Assembly (NCBI GenBank): GCA_014529385.2
Contig: CM043958.1
Coordinates: 147,746,885 to 147,810,884 of the forward strand
DNA: 64,000 nt
Source of the DNA: Adiantum capillus-veneris
Taxonomy: Eukaryota > Streptophyta > Polypodiopsida > Polypodiales > Pteridaceae
Reading direction: 5' to 3'
This document shows positions 44,841-55,291 of the stretch, piece after piece; position 1 is the first letter of the stretch; each line of letters starts with the position of its first letter. The position numbers and the translations under genes were made by a program. Under the pieces are notes generated by a model, which saw nothing but the letters and a program-made list of their open reading frames with translations, was not told the origin of the DNA and ran no database searches.

Positions 44841-45488
44841 CTACCCTACACCTAACTGCTTGCGAAAATGCGCAAAGCTCTCTGAGGGAAGTCCTTTTGT
44901 AAGTAGATCAGCAGGATTTTCTGTGGTGTGAACTTTGACAAGCTGAAGTTGCTTATCCTCGAGCATTTCCCTGATGAAATGATACTTCACATCCACATGC
45001 TTTGTCTTTGAGTGATAAACTGGATTGCGAGCCAATTGTATAGCACTTTGACTATCACAATATAACACAGGCATCTCTTCTTTGATTCCCAAATCTGTTA
45101 CTAGTCGATTAAGCCAAATTGATTCTTTGCATGCCTCTGATGCTGCAACATATTCAGCCTTTGTAGTAGAGTGAGTAACACAATCTTGTAATCTAGAACG
45201 CCATGATACTGCTCCACCAGCCAATGTAAAGACATACCCTGACGTAGACCTTTGGTTGTCTAAGTCACCTGCATAATTTGAGTCTGTAAAACCCTTTACA
45301 CTTAGCTCCTGACTCCCATAACATATACGCATATTCTTTGTAGCTTTCAGGTATCTCAATATTCCTTTCACCACCTCCCAATGTTTCTTGTCTGGGTTTG
45401 ACATGTATCGACTTACTACTCCCACTGCAAATGCAATGTCTGGGCGAGTGGCAATCATTGCATACATCAAACTACCCACTGCAGACGC
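44841..45488 (-). pseudogene. Copia-3 RNase H
   Basis: Same frame after the TAA at 45,489-45,491: GSLMYAMIATRPDIAFAVGV, then RNase H GFTDSNYAGDLDNQRSTSGY, HSTTKAEYVAAS (the Glu of the AEY motif is present), YCDSQSAIQLARNPVY and ENPADLLTKGLP. The second word of the STTEAEY motif is altered (Lys for Glu). It ends 77 bp before the 3' LTR and PPT. Confidence 0.94.
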
Positions 45489-47150
45489 TTATGGAATCTT
45501 ATCCATTTCAGCATGTTCTTCTTCAGACACAGGACCATCTTGTTTGCTAAGTTTCACATATGGTGGCAATGGAACACTCAGTGCCTTTCCCTTCTCCATA
45601 TTGAAACGTTGCAAAACCTTGTCAATATACTCTGTTTGAGATAACCAAATCAACTTCTTTGATCTGTCTCTCTCAATGCGCATACCAAGTATATGACTTG
45701 CCTCACCCATGTCTTTCATGTCAAACGATTTTGCCATCTTTGACTTCAAAGCTGAAATTTCTTCCAAGTGCTTGCCAGCAATCAACATGTCATCCACATA
45801 CAAAATAAGGATCAGCCAACTACCATCCTTAGCCTTCTTTGTATATAGACAGTGATCGAACTCACTACGTTTGTAGCCTTGAGAAGGCATAAACTTGTGG
45901 AATTTATGGTACCATGCCCTCGGTGATTGTTTTAAGCCATAAAGACTCTTTAACAACTGGCATACCCAATCTTCCTTGCCTTTCTCAACAAACCCTTCTG
46001 GCTGCTGCATGTAAATTTCCACATCTAAATCACCATGCAAGAACGTTGTCTTGACATCCATTTGGTGCAACACCAAATCTAATATGGCAACCAATGCAAG
46101 AAAGCATCTCAATGTAGTCATCTTGACCACCGGAGAGAAGACTTCATCAAAGTCAATGCCTTGTTCTTGCTTAAAGCCCTTGGCAACAAGCCTTGCTTTG
46201 TACTTTGGCTGACTATCATGAGCGGTGATCTTATACCTGTAAACCCATTTACAAGGTAGAGCCTTTTTTCCCTGTGGTAATTTAACTAGCTTCCATGTCT
46301 TGTTTTTATGCAGAGCTCTCATCTCTGACTGCATGGCCAATTGCCAATTCCCGGAGTCCTTCATTTGCACTGCTTCCTTGTAACATGAAGGCTCATTGCA
46401 ATCAATCAACATGACATAGTTCATAGATGGAACAAACCTATCAGGAGGTCGCGTGACACGTCCAGATCTACGCACAATAGGTGGCTCAGGCTCAGCCACA
46501 ACCTGTGGTTCCACTCTATCCTGTCCTTGCTCCTCTTGAGCCCTGACATTTTGTCTTGCACGTGCAGGTCCATCTTCTTGGAAGACAACTCTTCTAATCT
46601 CCTCAACCCTCTCTGGTTTAGAATGATATTTGGATTCATTAAAGTGAACATCATTGCTGCAGACAACCTTTCTGGATTCGGGATCCCAAAGTCTGTACCC
46701 CATCTCACCAGAATTACCATAGCCTAGAAAGATGCACTTTCTACTCTTTGGCTCAAGTTTGTTCCTAAATTCCTTTGGAACGTGAGTATATGCCTCACAG
46801 CCAAAGACTCTAAGATGCTTGTATGAGGGCATTTTGCCTGACCATACCATCTCTGGCACTGAATCCTTTTGCAAAACCTTGCTAGGAGATCTATTTACAA
46901 GATGAACAGCTGTTGATACAGCTTCAGCCCAAAACCCATTTGGCAGTTGTGCATTAGACAACATACTTCTGACCTTCTCTTGTATGGTCCTATTCATCCT
47001 CTCAGCAACACCATTTTGAGGAGGATTGTAAGGAGCAATAAGTTCACGTTCCTTTTGACTCACAAAAGTCTTGAAAGGCCTTTGAAACATACTCTCCACC
47101 ATTGTCAGTGCATAAGCATTTAAGCTTCTTACCACTCTGATTCTCCACAA
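45489..47150 (-). pseudogene. Copia-3 integrase C-terminal half and reverse transcriptase
   Basis: Starts in integrase with NPPQNGVAERMNRTIQEKVR (Glu present), then HLRVFGCEAYTHVPKEFR and CIFLGYGNSGEMGYRLWDPE. RT follows: ALPCKWVYRYKITAHDSQPK, GIDFDEVFSPVVKM, LHQMDVKTTFLHGDLDVEIY, LLKSLYGLKQSPRAWY and catalytic LILYVDDMLIAG. It stops at TAA 45,489-45,491 in the middle of the conserved motif before GSLMYAM. RT catalytic residues are intact. Confidence 0.95.
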
Positions 47151-47400
47151 GTGTCACAAACGTTTTGAAAAAACTAAACGCTTCATCCTTGTGCTTGAGA
47201 AAGTAAACCCATACTTTCCTCGAGTAATCATCTATAAATGTCATAAAGTAAGAAGCTCCCCCTAGAGATAGGTTAGGCATAGGTCCACACAAATCACTGT
47301 GAACAAGTGCCAACTGTGTATCTCTTCTACTACTTCTATGCTTATGTGGCTGCTGTGTTTGCTTACCATACAGACAATGTTCACAGAATCAAAATCATTA
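47044..47400 (-). pseudogene. Copia-3 integrase, N-terminal frame
   Basis: Reverse frame starting with the end of the zinc finger (C-x2-C-type, LYGKQTQQPH region) followed by ALVHSDLCGPMPNLSLGGAS, FIDDYSRKVWVYFLK and KLKCLCTDNGGEYVSKAFQD, carrying the first two catalytic Asp residues. It stops at 47,044, and the rest of the core lies in another frame. Confidence 0.93.
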
Positions 47401-48815
47401 AATGGAAAGCCAGGCAAATAACCAGAACGAGACAAGATTTCCATTCCCTTCTCGGACATATGTCCTAACCGGCTATGCCACAAAGAAACGTTCGGCTGCT
47501 CGGTTACATTGATTACATTTTTAGAGACATTTGATGCATAAATCATGTAAAGTCCTCCAAACTTTACTCCATGTGCTACTGTCATAGAACCCTTGGATAT
47601 CTTCCACATGTTCTGTCCAAAAGTGGTGACGTAGCCAGCATCATCAAGTAAACCTGTGCTGATCAAGCTCTTTGTAATTGCGGGAACATGTCTCACATTC
47701 TTCAGCGTGAAAGAAGAGCCATTCTGAAACTTCAATTGAACATCTCCAACACCTAAGATCTCACATGTCTGCCCATTGCCTAGCCGAACATGATCTTTAG
47801 TGGGCACATAAGAGGTAAACCACTCCTTCTTTGGAGACACATGAAGTGATGCCCCTGAGCCTATAATCCAGTCACTCATTGCATTTCCATCAGATGTTGT
47901 AAGAAGAGCTGAGTCCATTGTTTTCTTCAAGAAGTAGATGTCTCCTGACACTAGACTGTCATCCACTGCAACAGTGTTTGTCACATTTATTTCTTGAATC
48001 TTCACTGAGGACTTATTCTTCTCACCATGGTCTTCAGCTTTCTCTTTGCCTTTTTCTACTTTCCATTCTCTGCAGTCTCTTTTCATGTGACCCTTCTTGC
48101 CACAATGGTAGCATTCTATGTCACTCTTGCCTTTAGCACTGCGGGACTTGCTACTAGACTGATTCCTCTTTCCACCTTTGTACTTTTCTTTGGTCCTTCC
48201 CCTAACAACTAAGGCTGTTCCTTTGCCTTTGTCCATTGTCTTTCTATTGGTTTCTTCAGTAAGCAGACTTCCTTCTACACCTGCTATGTTCAAACCATCT
48301 GGAGGTGCAGAATTACTCAAAGCTATGTGAAAATTGTCCCAACTTTCCGGCAATGTGATCAACAGGAACATAGCTCTAACAGGTTCATCAAACTTGACAC
48401 CTTGAGCTGACAACTGACTGTAGATTGTGTTGAATTCATTCAGATGATTGGACATAGGTGTCCCTTCTTTCATCTTCAAGTCAACAAGCTTCTTAAGCCA
48501 GTATACCTGTGAAGCTGCACTCTGCTTCTCATAAAGATCACTCAGCTTTAACCATGCTTGATAAGCCGACATCTCGTCTGCTACATTGAAGTAAACACTT
48601 TCTTCCAAAGTCAGCATAATGGTAGAAAGTGCCAATTCATCCATTTCGCTCCATTCATCTTCGTCCATATCTTCTGGTTTTATCCCCTTGAGCTTTATAG
48701 GTTTTATCTGCTTCTTTTGTACCAACACGTGTCAAATCTGCTTCTTCCACAATGGGAAATTGGTTCCATCCAGCTTCTTGATATTGTAAAGAGTAGTGTC
48801 CTGTGATCCAGCCAT
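47262..48815 (-). pseudogene. Copia-3 gag and protease
   Basis: The ATG at 48,815-48,813 opens MAGSQDTTLYNIKKLDGTNF; codon 28 is TGA (48,732-48,734), after which the same frame continues to 47,262. Gag: EWSEMDELALSTIMLTLEES, LVDLKMKEGTPMSNHLNEFN. Zinc knuckle: CYHCGKKGHMKRDC. Protease reads WIIGSGASLHVSPKKEWF: the catalytic Asp of the Asp-Ser-Gly triplet is Gly (GGC), so the enzyme is dead. LWHSRLGHMSEKGME begins the integrase zinc finger before a frameshift near 47,385. Long non-coding leader 48,816-49,633 upstream. Confidence 0.94.
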
Positions 48816-49647
48816 AGCTACGCTTCACAGTGGTTTACTTTCCTGGGAAAAATTCGGCAGAGTTTCCCCTGTAAACTGACCTCTGAACCAATATCAACAT
48901 GTCAAATGAACCAAGAAAGCTTGAGATTCTGCATAAATTTCGGCAGAGTCTCCTTTGTAAAATGGCTATGGTGTACTCAAAAACTGACCAAAAAACAGCT
49001 CAAAAAACAATGTCTCTCTGACACTGTAAGCTGCGGGAAACCTGTCCTGCACCTGTACTGTCTCTCACTGTCCTGTCACTGTCCTGTAAGCATAGACTGT
49101 GACAACGCCTCAACGGTAGTAAAGCAAAGATGCAATCCCAATTGTCTAACTCACAGTCAATACATCCTAGCTGCCTATCTAAGGGTGCTCGAGGGATCGC
49201 TCCAAGACCTGTATCACCGAAAGGATCTCAACATTCGAGAATCCCCCAGCTCAATAAAACCTCACTCGACCCTCAACAAAGGCTGCAGTAAATCTGACAG
49301 TACATAGACTTCCCACAAAGTCATACATCCACAAATTTTCCACTATATGCTGTAACCACTGCGGCGGTTGTTTGCTGCGTGACTCACAGCCAGCAAACCC
49401 TCAACAAACTTACATCATCTCTGACAATACATCCCATGTGGAAGTACCTGCAATGTCAGGATGAAATCTGGAATATCAAGCAGCAAACACAAGCTACCTG
49501 ATGAACTAGTGGATGCGCCTACACTTTGGGCTTTCCCACAAGATTTGGGGTTGTGTCTTCGCCTGTCGAATTTCACTCCAATCTGAGCTGGTGACTCTAG
49601 CCTCCTGTAGTGCTGCCCCGAGCCTCGATCTGAGCTCTGATACCAGT

Positions 49648-49839
49648 TGAAGGAGTACGAGCGGAAGTGCGACGCGAGAAAGAGTGCGAGAAGAAGAGCA
49701 CGACGATATGGTGAACTCACTCTACTATAATGTGTAGAACATAGTGAGTTCTTATTAGGTTTTCACAAAAGAATATGTGTACATACCTGGCGGCCCGCCC
49801 ACTTACCTGGGCGACCACATTGGGCTTTATACCCCAACA
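49648..49839 (-). promoter_or_regulatory. Copia-3 5' LTR and primer site
   Basis: Same 192-bp LTR as at 44,573 with five transitions. The reverse-strand primer site TGGTATCAGAGC is at 49,634-49,645. Confidence 0.96.
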
Positions 49840-50668
49840 CTTATGGATAGTTTCTTGAAGCCGTACTTGGGCAAATTTGTCATCGTTTTTCTCGATGACA
49901 TTCTAGTCTGTAGTGCTTCTGAAGAAGAACACTTACAACATATGAAGCAGGTGTTCGAATTGTTACGAACAAATAAATTATATGCCAAGGAATCTAAGTG
50001 TGATTTTCTGAAAGAAGAAATTCATTATCTTGGGTTTGTTATTTCAGCTAATGGGCTACATATGGATCAATCCAAAGTGGATACAATCCGGCAGTGGCCT
50101 TCTCCTAAAAATCTGAAAGAGTTACAGATTTTTTTAGGATTTGCAGGTTTTTACTGAAGGTTCGTTAAAAACTATGCTAATATTGTTGCTCCCATGACGG
50201 ACCAACTGAAAGGCAAAGGCAAAGCTTTTCAGTGGGGACCCGCTCAACAGCATAGTTTCGATACGTTCAAGGATGCATTAGCTACAACTCCCATACTAGC
50301 TATTGTAGATCCTTTGAAACCATTCGTTTTGGAAACGGATGCCAGTGGCCGTGCTATTGGAGCAATCTTGTTACAAGACAAGCGGCCAATTGCATTAAAA
50401 AGCAAGAAGCGAACTCTATGCAATAGTGTCTGCCTTAAAAACATGGCGACAGTATTTGTATGGTGCTCAATTTGAGATTGTGTTTGACCATGAGAGCATC
50501 AAATGGTTTACACAACAAAATGATTTGAAGGGTCGAAAAGCTAGGTGGGCCGAGATTCTTCAGGAATATGACGCCAAGCTCCGGTATCATAAAGGACAAT
50601 ACATTGTGTTGGCTGACGCTCTAAGTTGTATGGGAGATCGATTCTCTCTTGTTCACGAAACTTCGTAG
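49840..50668 (+). pseudogene. gypsy-4 reverse transcriptase (second part) and RNase H
   Basis: Resumes after Copia-3 with MDSFLKPYLGKFVIVFLDDI, the catalytic LDD, then HYLGFVISANGLHMDQSKVD. A TGA stop falls at 50,155-50,157 after FLGFAGFY. RNase H shows FVLETDASGRAIGAILLQDK, a frameshift near 50,410, then YGAQFEIVFDHESIKWF and YIVLADALSCMG. The two RT parts join in frame when Copia-3 and one CTTAT are removed. Confidence 0.95.
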
Positions 50669-52196
50669 TGAATTTTTGGATTCTCTAAAGGGCAAATATG
50701 AGCATGATGAAGCATATTCCAAAGTGTGGAGCCATGTACAAATGAGGGATCCTTCTCACTCCAATGATGGTAGTGCAACATTTACCTCCACACATAGTTC
50801 TCCTCTATCAAGTGATGAACAACACTGATGGAAGAATTTCACCATCGACAATGGGTACCTACTCCATAAGGGGAGAGTTTGTGTACCGACGGACACAGAC
50901 ATTCGGCACCAAATTCTTTATGAATGTTATGATAGTCCAAGTGCAGGGCACCCGGGTATTAGAAAGACTTATGCTCTCGTATGACGACAGTTTTACTGGC
51001 CAGGTTTACATGGCTTTGTCCAAACTTATGTCTTGCATTGCCAAAAATGCCAAGTTAACAAAGCAGCGTGCCTAAAAACAGGAGGACTCTTACATCCTTT
51101 GGAGATTCCCAATGGTAAATGGGAAAGTATCTCTATGGATTTTATTGTAGGTTTACCAACCACTATACGAGATCATGGGTATGGGTGGTCATAGACCGAT
51201 TGACTAAACTATGTAAGTTATTCCAACCAAATCAACGATTAAGACTCCAGAACTAGCCAAGTTATTTGTGGATAACCTATACAAGTTGTATGGTTTTCCA
51301 AGTAACATTGTCAGTGATCGTGATCCCAAGTTTAACAGTCATTTTTGGAGGGCTATGTTCAAACGATTGGGTTCACAACTAAACCTCAGTACAGCCGATC
51401 ATCCAAAAACAGATGGTCACACTGAACGAGTTAATCAAGTGCTAGAGGATATGCTAAGAGCATACGTTAACAAGAAACAGTCAGACTAGGAAGAATATTT
51501 ACCTATTCTCGAGTTTGCCTACAATAGTGCTAAGCATGTCACAACTGGATTTAGTCCTTTCATGCTCATGTATGGTTTTCAACCTAGGTCACCTATTATA
51601 CGGTGGGGTTGGCAACCGAAAAGCTCCAATAGGTTAAGGATTTTCTCCAAGACCACATGGATATGCTGAAACTCGCTCGTTAGAATGTCCGACAAGCGCA
51701 CGATCGGTATAAGAAGTACGCTGATGAGAAACGTCGGCAAGTTACCTTTGAGGAAGGGGAGGAAGTATTTTTACGTGTGCCAGAACATTCAAAAAGTCTG
51801 AAAACTGGGCCAACACCTAAATTATCTCCACGATATTGTGGGCCTTTCAAAATACTCAAGCGAGTACGTGCCTACAAATTATTGCTACCTACACATTCTC
51901 GTATTCATCCGGTGTTTCATGTAAGTCGTTTACGTAAGCGGTTACATGGGGACGACAATGTCATTGACCAGCAGATTTTGGTTGATTTCGTTGAACCTCC
52001 TACCTTACCGCATGAACCTAAACACATTCCCGACTGTCATGATTTACGTACGCGTCATCATGTACGTCAACAAGCCTTAATCAAGTGGAAAGATCGACCT
52101 AAGGAAGGTGCCACTTGGGAAAACATTAGTGTTCTTAAGAAGAAGTTTCCCACTTTTGTTTTCGAGCACGAAAACTCTTCTTTAAGGGGGGAGTAA
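50669..52196 (+). pseudogene. gypsy-4 integrase and chromodomain-like tail
   Basis: The zinc finger is spread over frames (HPGIRKT near 50,950; CQKCQVNKA near 51,040). The core shows ISMDFIVGLPTT (51,128-51,170), IVSDRDPKFNSHFW and DGHTERVNQVLEDML (51,268-51,489). After stops comes the C-terminal PRYCGPFKILKRVRAYKLLL and HPVFHVSRLRKR (51,777-51,960), and then a chromodomain-like end: LPHEPKHIPD, ALIKWKDRPKEGATWEN, LKKKFPTFVFEHEN. The last motif matches chromodomains at the end of plant chromovirus integrases. The PPT overlaps the stop at 52,194. Confidence 0.92.
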
Positions 52197-52328
52197 TGTC
52201 AGGACAAGGGCAAGGCCGGGCTAGGTAGTGTGGAAAGGGAGTCCAACCAGGGCAAAGGGCTAGGAGCCATGCTATATAGTGAGAGGTTGGGAGGTGGACT
52301 ACAGGGCACTAGTTCCCCTTGTCTCACA
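52197..52328 (+). repeat. gypsy-4 3' LTR
   Basis: TGTCAGGACAAGG to GTCTCACA. It lies directly behind the PPT, which overlaps the end of the last coding frame, and nine positions differ from the 5' copy. Confidence 0.95.
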
Positions 52329-52399
52329 TTGGATCCACAAATGACATGCCTTGTTGCACACTCGTCTGTACAACTTGCTCAACATGCTCATTAATTGGA

Positions 52400-53110
52400 G
52401 CATCATGCAACCTATCTGCAAAGGAGACATGCCTCGTCTCTCTGCATGGCTACACACTCACAAAAACTATGTCATCTTGAACGTGACATACTCGCATGAA
52501 TCGTGCCAACACTAGCCCCTTCCACTATGATGAGCCGTCCATGATGCAGTATGAAACTGTGCTCATTCAACACTACCTGTCATCCGTTGTCTAATAAATT
52601 GACTCATAGAGATCAAGCTCCGTGTCAATCTTGGCACATGGCGTACATCTCAAAGCACGTATGATGCACCACTTGACAATGATAGCCAAAAACAACGCCT
52701 ATATACATACCCTATATGATCACAATGCCAACACACAACATCTCTATGTCTACAAGATTGTCCTTTGACTATAGGCATCGCTCTCGACTCATTTGTGCCA
52801 AAGGCATTGCACAATCTCTACCATAAATCTCTAGTCGTACATGCATCCAAACCGATGTGATAGACAGACTCACCAAGGTGTAACATGATCGTTGAATGTG
52901 CAAGCTTGTCCAAGTCCTCCCACTCATCCTCAATCATAGACTATGGCCTAGCATCCATCCCTTGTAGTGGCAACACCTGGCCAATTGAGTCAATGCATCA
53001 TGCATACATGCTTTCCAATGCTCAAAGTTTGAACCACAAACCTCGTATGTAAAATCATAAACTTTGACAATGATGTACCTGCCAAATCCATGGCTATAAC
53101 CTATGAGACA
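52400..53110 (-). pseudogene. copia-like unit B: gag, zinc knuckle and protease region
   Basis: Reverse strand, broken frames. From about 53,095: MDLAGTSLSK, GSNFEHWKACMHDALTQL, then EDEWEDLDKLAHSTIMLHLG and GESVYHIGLDACTTRDLW, the usual copia gag pattern. The gag middle is largely deleted, and the zinc knuckle CWHCDHIGYVYRRC follows at about 52,700-52,745. A decayed protease linker (RDVRHVP-like) is at 52,550-52,670. It continues across gypsy-4 at the TTGGA target site into 41,241. Confidence 0.55.
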
Positions 53111-54717
53111 AGATCAAGCAAAAATTGATCAAATGACAATAACCAAAGCCTGGATAACTCATACACCAAGCAAGTCAAAGTACAGCAAACATTTAGGCAT
53201 AAGCTATCGAAGAGAACTGTCAGCAAATATGGCGATCAATGTAGTGAGACAAGTGAGCAAAATCGCTCAAATGATGTCAAAAACCCGCTCTAGTTTAAGA
53301 GCACTATGGGGTAACTGATGAATCTATCATCGTCAACAATCTCCCTTTTGAAGATTACCGCATACATATCAAATGACATAATCCGGTGAGAAAACACTCT
53401 CACAATCCGATGCCCAAAACACCATGGCAAAGTAACCACTGAGTACCAAAATGCAATCAAACGCGACTGCAAACCATGCGCATAAACACAAAAAATTGCG
53501 AAAAAAATCGATAAAGTTTCGATAGTATTTCGACTACCTAACCATAATAACCACATGCCATAAACATGCTCAAAATTATGAGAAAATCATACGCAAAATC
53601 CGCACTCAAGCATACATGAGCTGCCCCAAAGTCTCAAATTTTTGAACCTAGAAAACAATCCTGTAATTCAAAACACAAAGTACATCAACCGCACTCTGCA
53701 AGCAAGACAATTACTGGCAAGGACCTGGATGCAAATGAGCCAAAATATGGCACAAATTGATCCTCAAAAGTAGCTAAAAATCAGCCCACATATGCCATTG
53801 CAAAATGGAGAATATCATCGCCAAAAGGCACACATGATGTGCATCCACATGGCAATACAAAAGAGAATTAGAGCATGCACCAAACAAATAAGCATCCGAA
53901 TCAACTAAAAACTTAGCTCACAATCATGTCATAAGTGCCTACAAAACTCTCTACAAATCCGTGCACCACACTCTCCGAAATCTGCTCAATTGCACAAGTC
54001 AATGCACATAACCTGTGATGTATCCACTCTCGAATCCTAAGATTCCGTAAGAGTGCATACATCCACCAAACTTTCTAATCTTATGCGCATAAATTTGAAG
54101 AAATTTTCAGCCGACACTCTCTTTACTGAGAGCAAATCATAAGCAATCCGAGCTCTTTGGATGTAACAAATCAGCTCCAAAAGCACTCTAGATCACCACA
54201 ATATGCATACATGGTCTGCATATCAATCTGCAAGTGTATGCATGTGTATGTGTACATATACACATGCCAAAAAACTCTTGCAATGCAAAGGACCTTTATG
54301 CAAAAGAACCTGCAAAAGTAGACCACCATGCTGTATGAAGTAGATATCTCCGAAACCGTGCGGGATTTGCAGATATTTCCTTCTGCAAAGTTGTAGAGCA
54401 CACAAATATGGTTGGGAATTGAGGGAATCAACTTGAAATGTTGATTCTAACCATGAGAAATTTAATCTACGAAATCTCCAGCCTGTCCCACAGGACCTAC
54501 ATGCACTCTGTGCAACGTATCTCAAAATTGGTGAGGATTTTGAGAAAACTTTCTCCTGCAAAGTTGAGGAGCACAAAAAATTGGGCAACTTGTGCAAGAA
54601 TTGGCTTGAGCAAAAACATTTTGACATACTAAATATGTTTGCAAAAACATGCTGAAGTTTTTGCTGCTTCCCTGTCTGCTTCCCTGCCAAGCTCCAATGG
54701 TGCTCTCCAATCCTCAA
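53111..54717 (-). other. long leader of the copia-like complex; no gene
   Basis: About 1.6 kb between the gag start and the primer site on the reverse strand. No domain was found. A degenerate internal repeat (ttctgcaaagttgtagagcaca and ctcctgcaaagttgaggagcaca, about 54,383 and 54,555) is visible. Confidence 0.5.
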
Positions 54718-54729
54718 GCTCTGATACCA
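54718..54729 (-). promoter_or_regulatory. primer binding site (tRNA-Met type) of the copia-like complex
   Basis: Reverse strand TGGTATCAGAGC, exact match to the plant initiator tRNA-Met site, two bases inside the LTR at 54,732. Confidence 0.93.
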
Positions 54730-54731
54730 CT

Positions 54732-54758
54732 TGAAGTGCGTGTATGCGGTGCATGTGT

Positions 54759-54813
<55 letters not shown>

Positions 54814-54958
54814 ACGGTGTGGGGTGGAGCGGAGTGGCAAGAAGAAGCACTCGTTCCTTATTCTTTATGTATAAAGAATAAGTGAGTAAGTTAGTAGAGC
54901 CAATGGGCGGCCAGACATCGTACATCCCCGACCTCGGGCAAAGGCTTTTACCCCAACA
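54732..54958 (-). repeat. 5' LTR of the copia-like complex
   Basis: A 227-bp LTR, TGAAGTGCG to CCCCAACA on the forward strand, holding a (GA)n tract at 54,761-54,812 of about 26 units. Its partner is at 38,494-38,665. Several substitutions and the lost outer end make this the oldest outer layer of the nest. Confidence 0.85.
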
Positions 54959-55252
54959 ATTGAGGAGGAGAAGAGTGGGTGGTTTTGGTGGCAAAGGAGG
55001 GAAGCAATAGTGGTGCCCGCCCCCAAAAAAAAAGCTCGTGCTCACTCCATATCCTAAATCTAGAGAGAGAAGTCATTTCTCCATTGCTTGTACGTGTGCT
55101 CTTTTGAGTGTGTACGTGTGCTTATTTGTAAATTCCATGCTTGATTGATGAGAATGCATGCTCTCTTTTTGAGAAAATGAATAAATTTGTCTGATGATTC
55201 GTCTAGGGAATGGTGAAGGATATTACACCCAACACCTAAGGAATGTGAGTAT

Positions 55253-55291
<39 letters not shown>

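Larger units (their letters stand above)
44573..49839 (-). mobile_element. Copia-3: complete Ty1/copia element nested in gypsy-4
   Basis: A 5,267-bp reverse-strand element with 192-bp LTRs (44,573-44,764 and 49,648-49,839), target duplication CTTAT (44,568-44,572 and 49,840-49,844), primer site and PPT. LTRs differ at five positions, all transitions. It keeps gag, protease, integrase, RT and RNase H in the copia order. It has a TGA near the gag start, frameshifts around the integrase zinc finger and a stop in RT. Younger than gypsy-4 both by nesting and by LTR identity (187/192 against 123/132). Confidence 0.97.
41247..52328 (+). mobile_element. gypsy-4: complete chromodomain-type Ty3/gypsy element, split by Copia-3
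   Basis: A forward element with 132-bp LTRs and target duplication TTGGA (41,242-41,246 and 52,329-52,333). Primer site TGGTATCAAGAG is at 41,380 and PPT TTTAAGGGGGGAG at 52,181-52,193. Order: gag, zinc knuckle, protease, RT, RNase H, integrase, chromodomain-like end. Without Copia-3 and its target copy it would be 5.8 kb. LTRs differ at 9 of 132 positions. Several stops and frameshifts make it inactive. It inserted into the copia-like complex at 38.5-55 kb. Confidence 0.97.

Noticed and set aside
52329-52400. Possible promoter of a host gene to the right of gypsy-4
   Set aside because: The sequence is the continuation of the copia-like unit B interrupted at the TTGGA target site.
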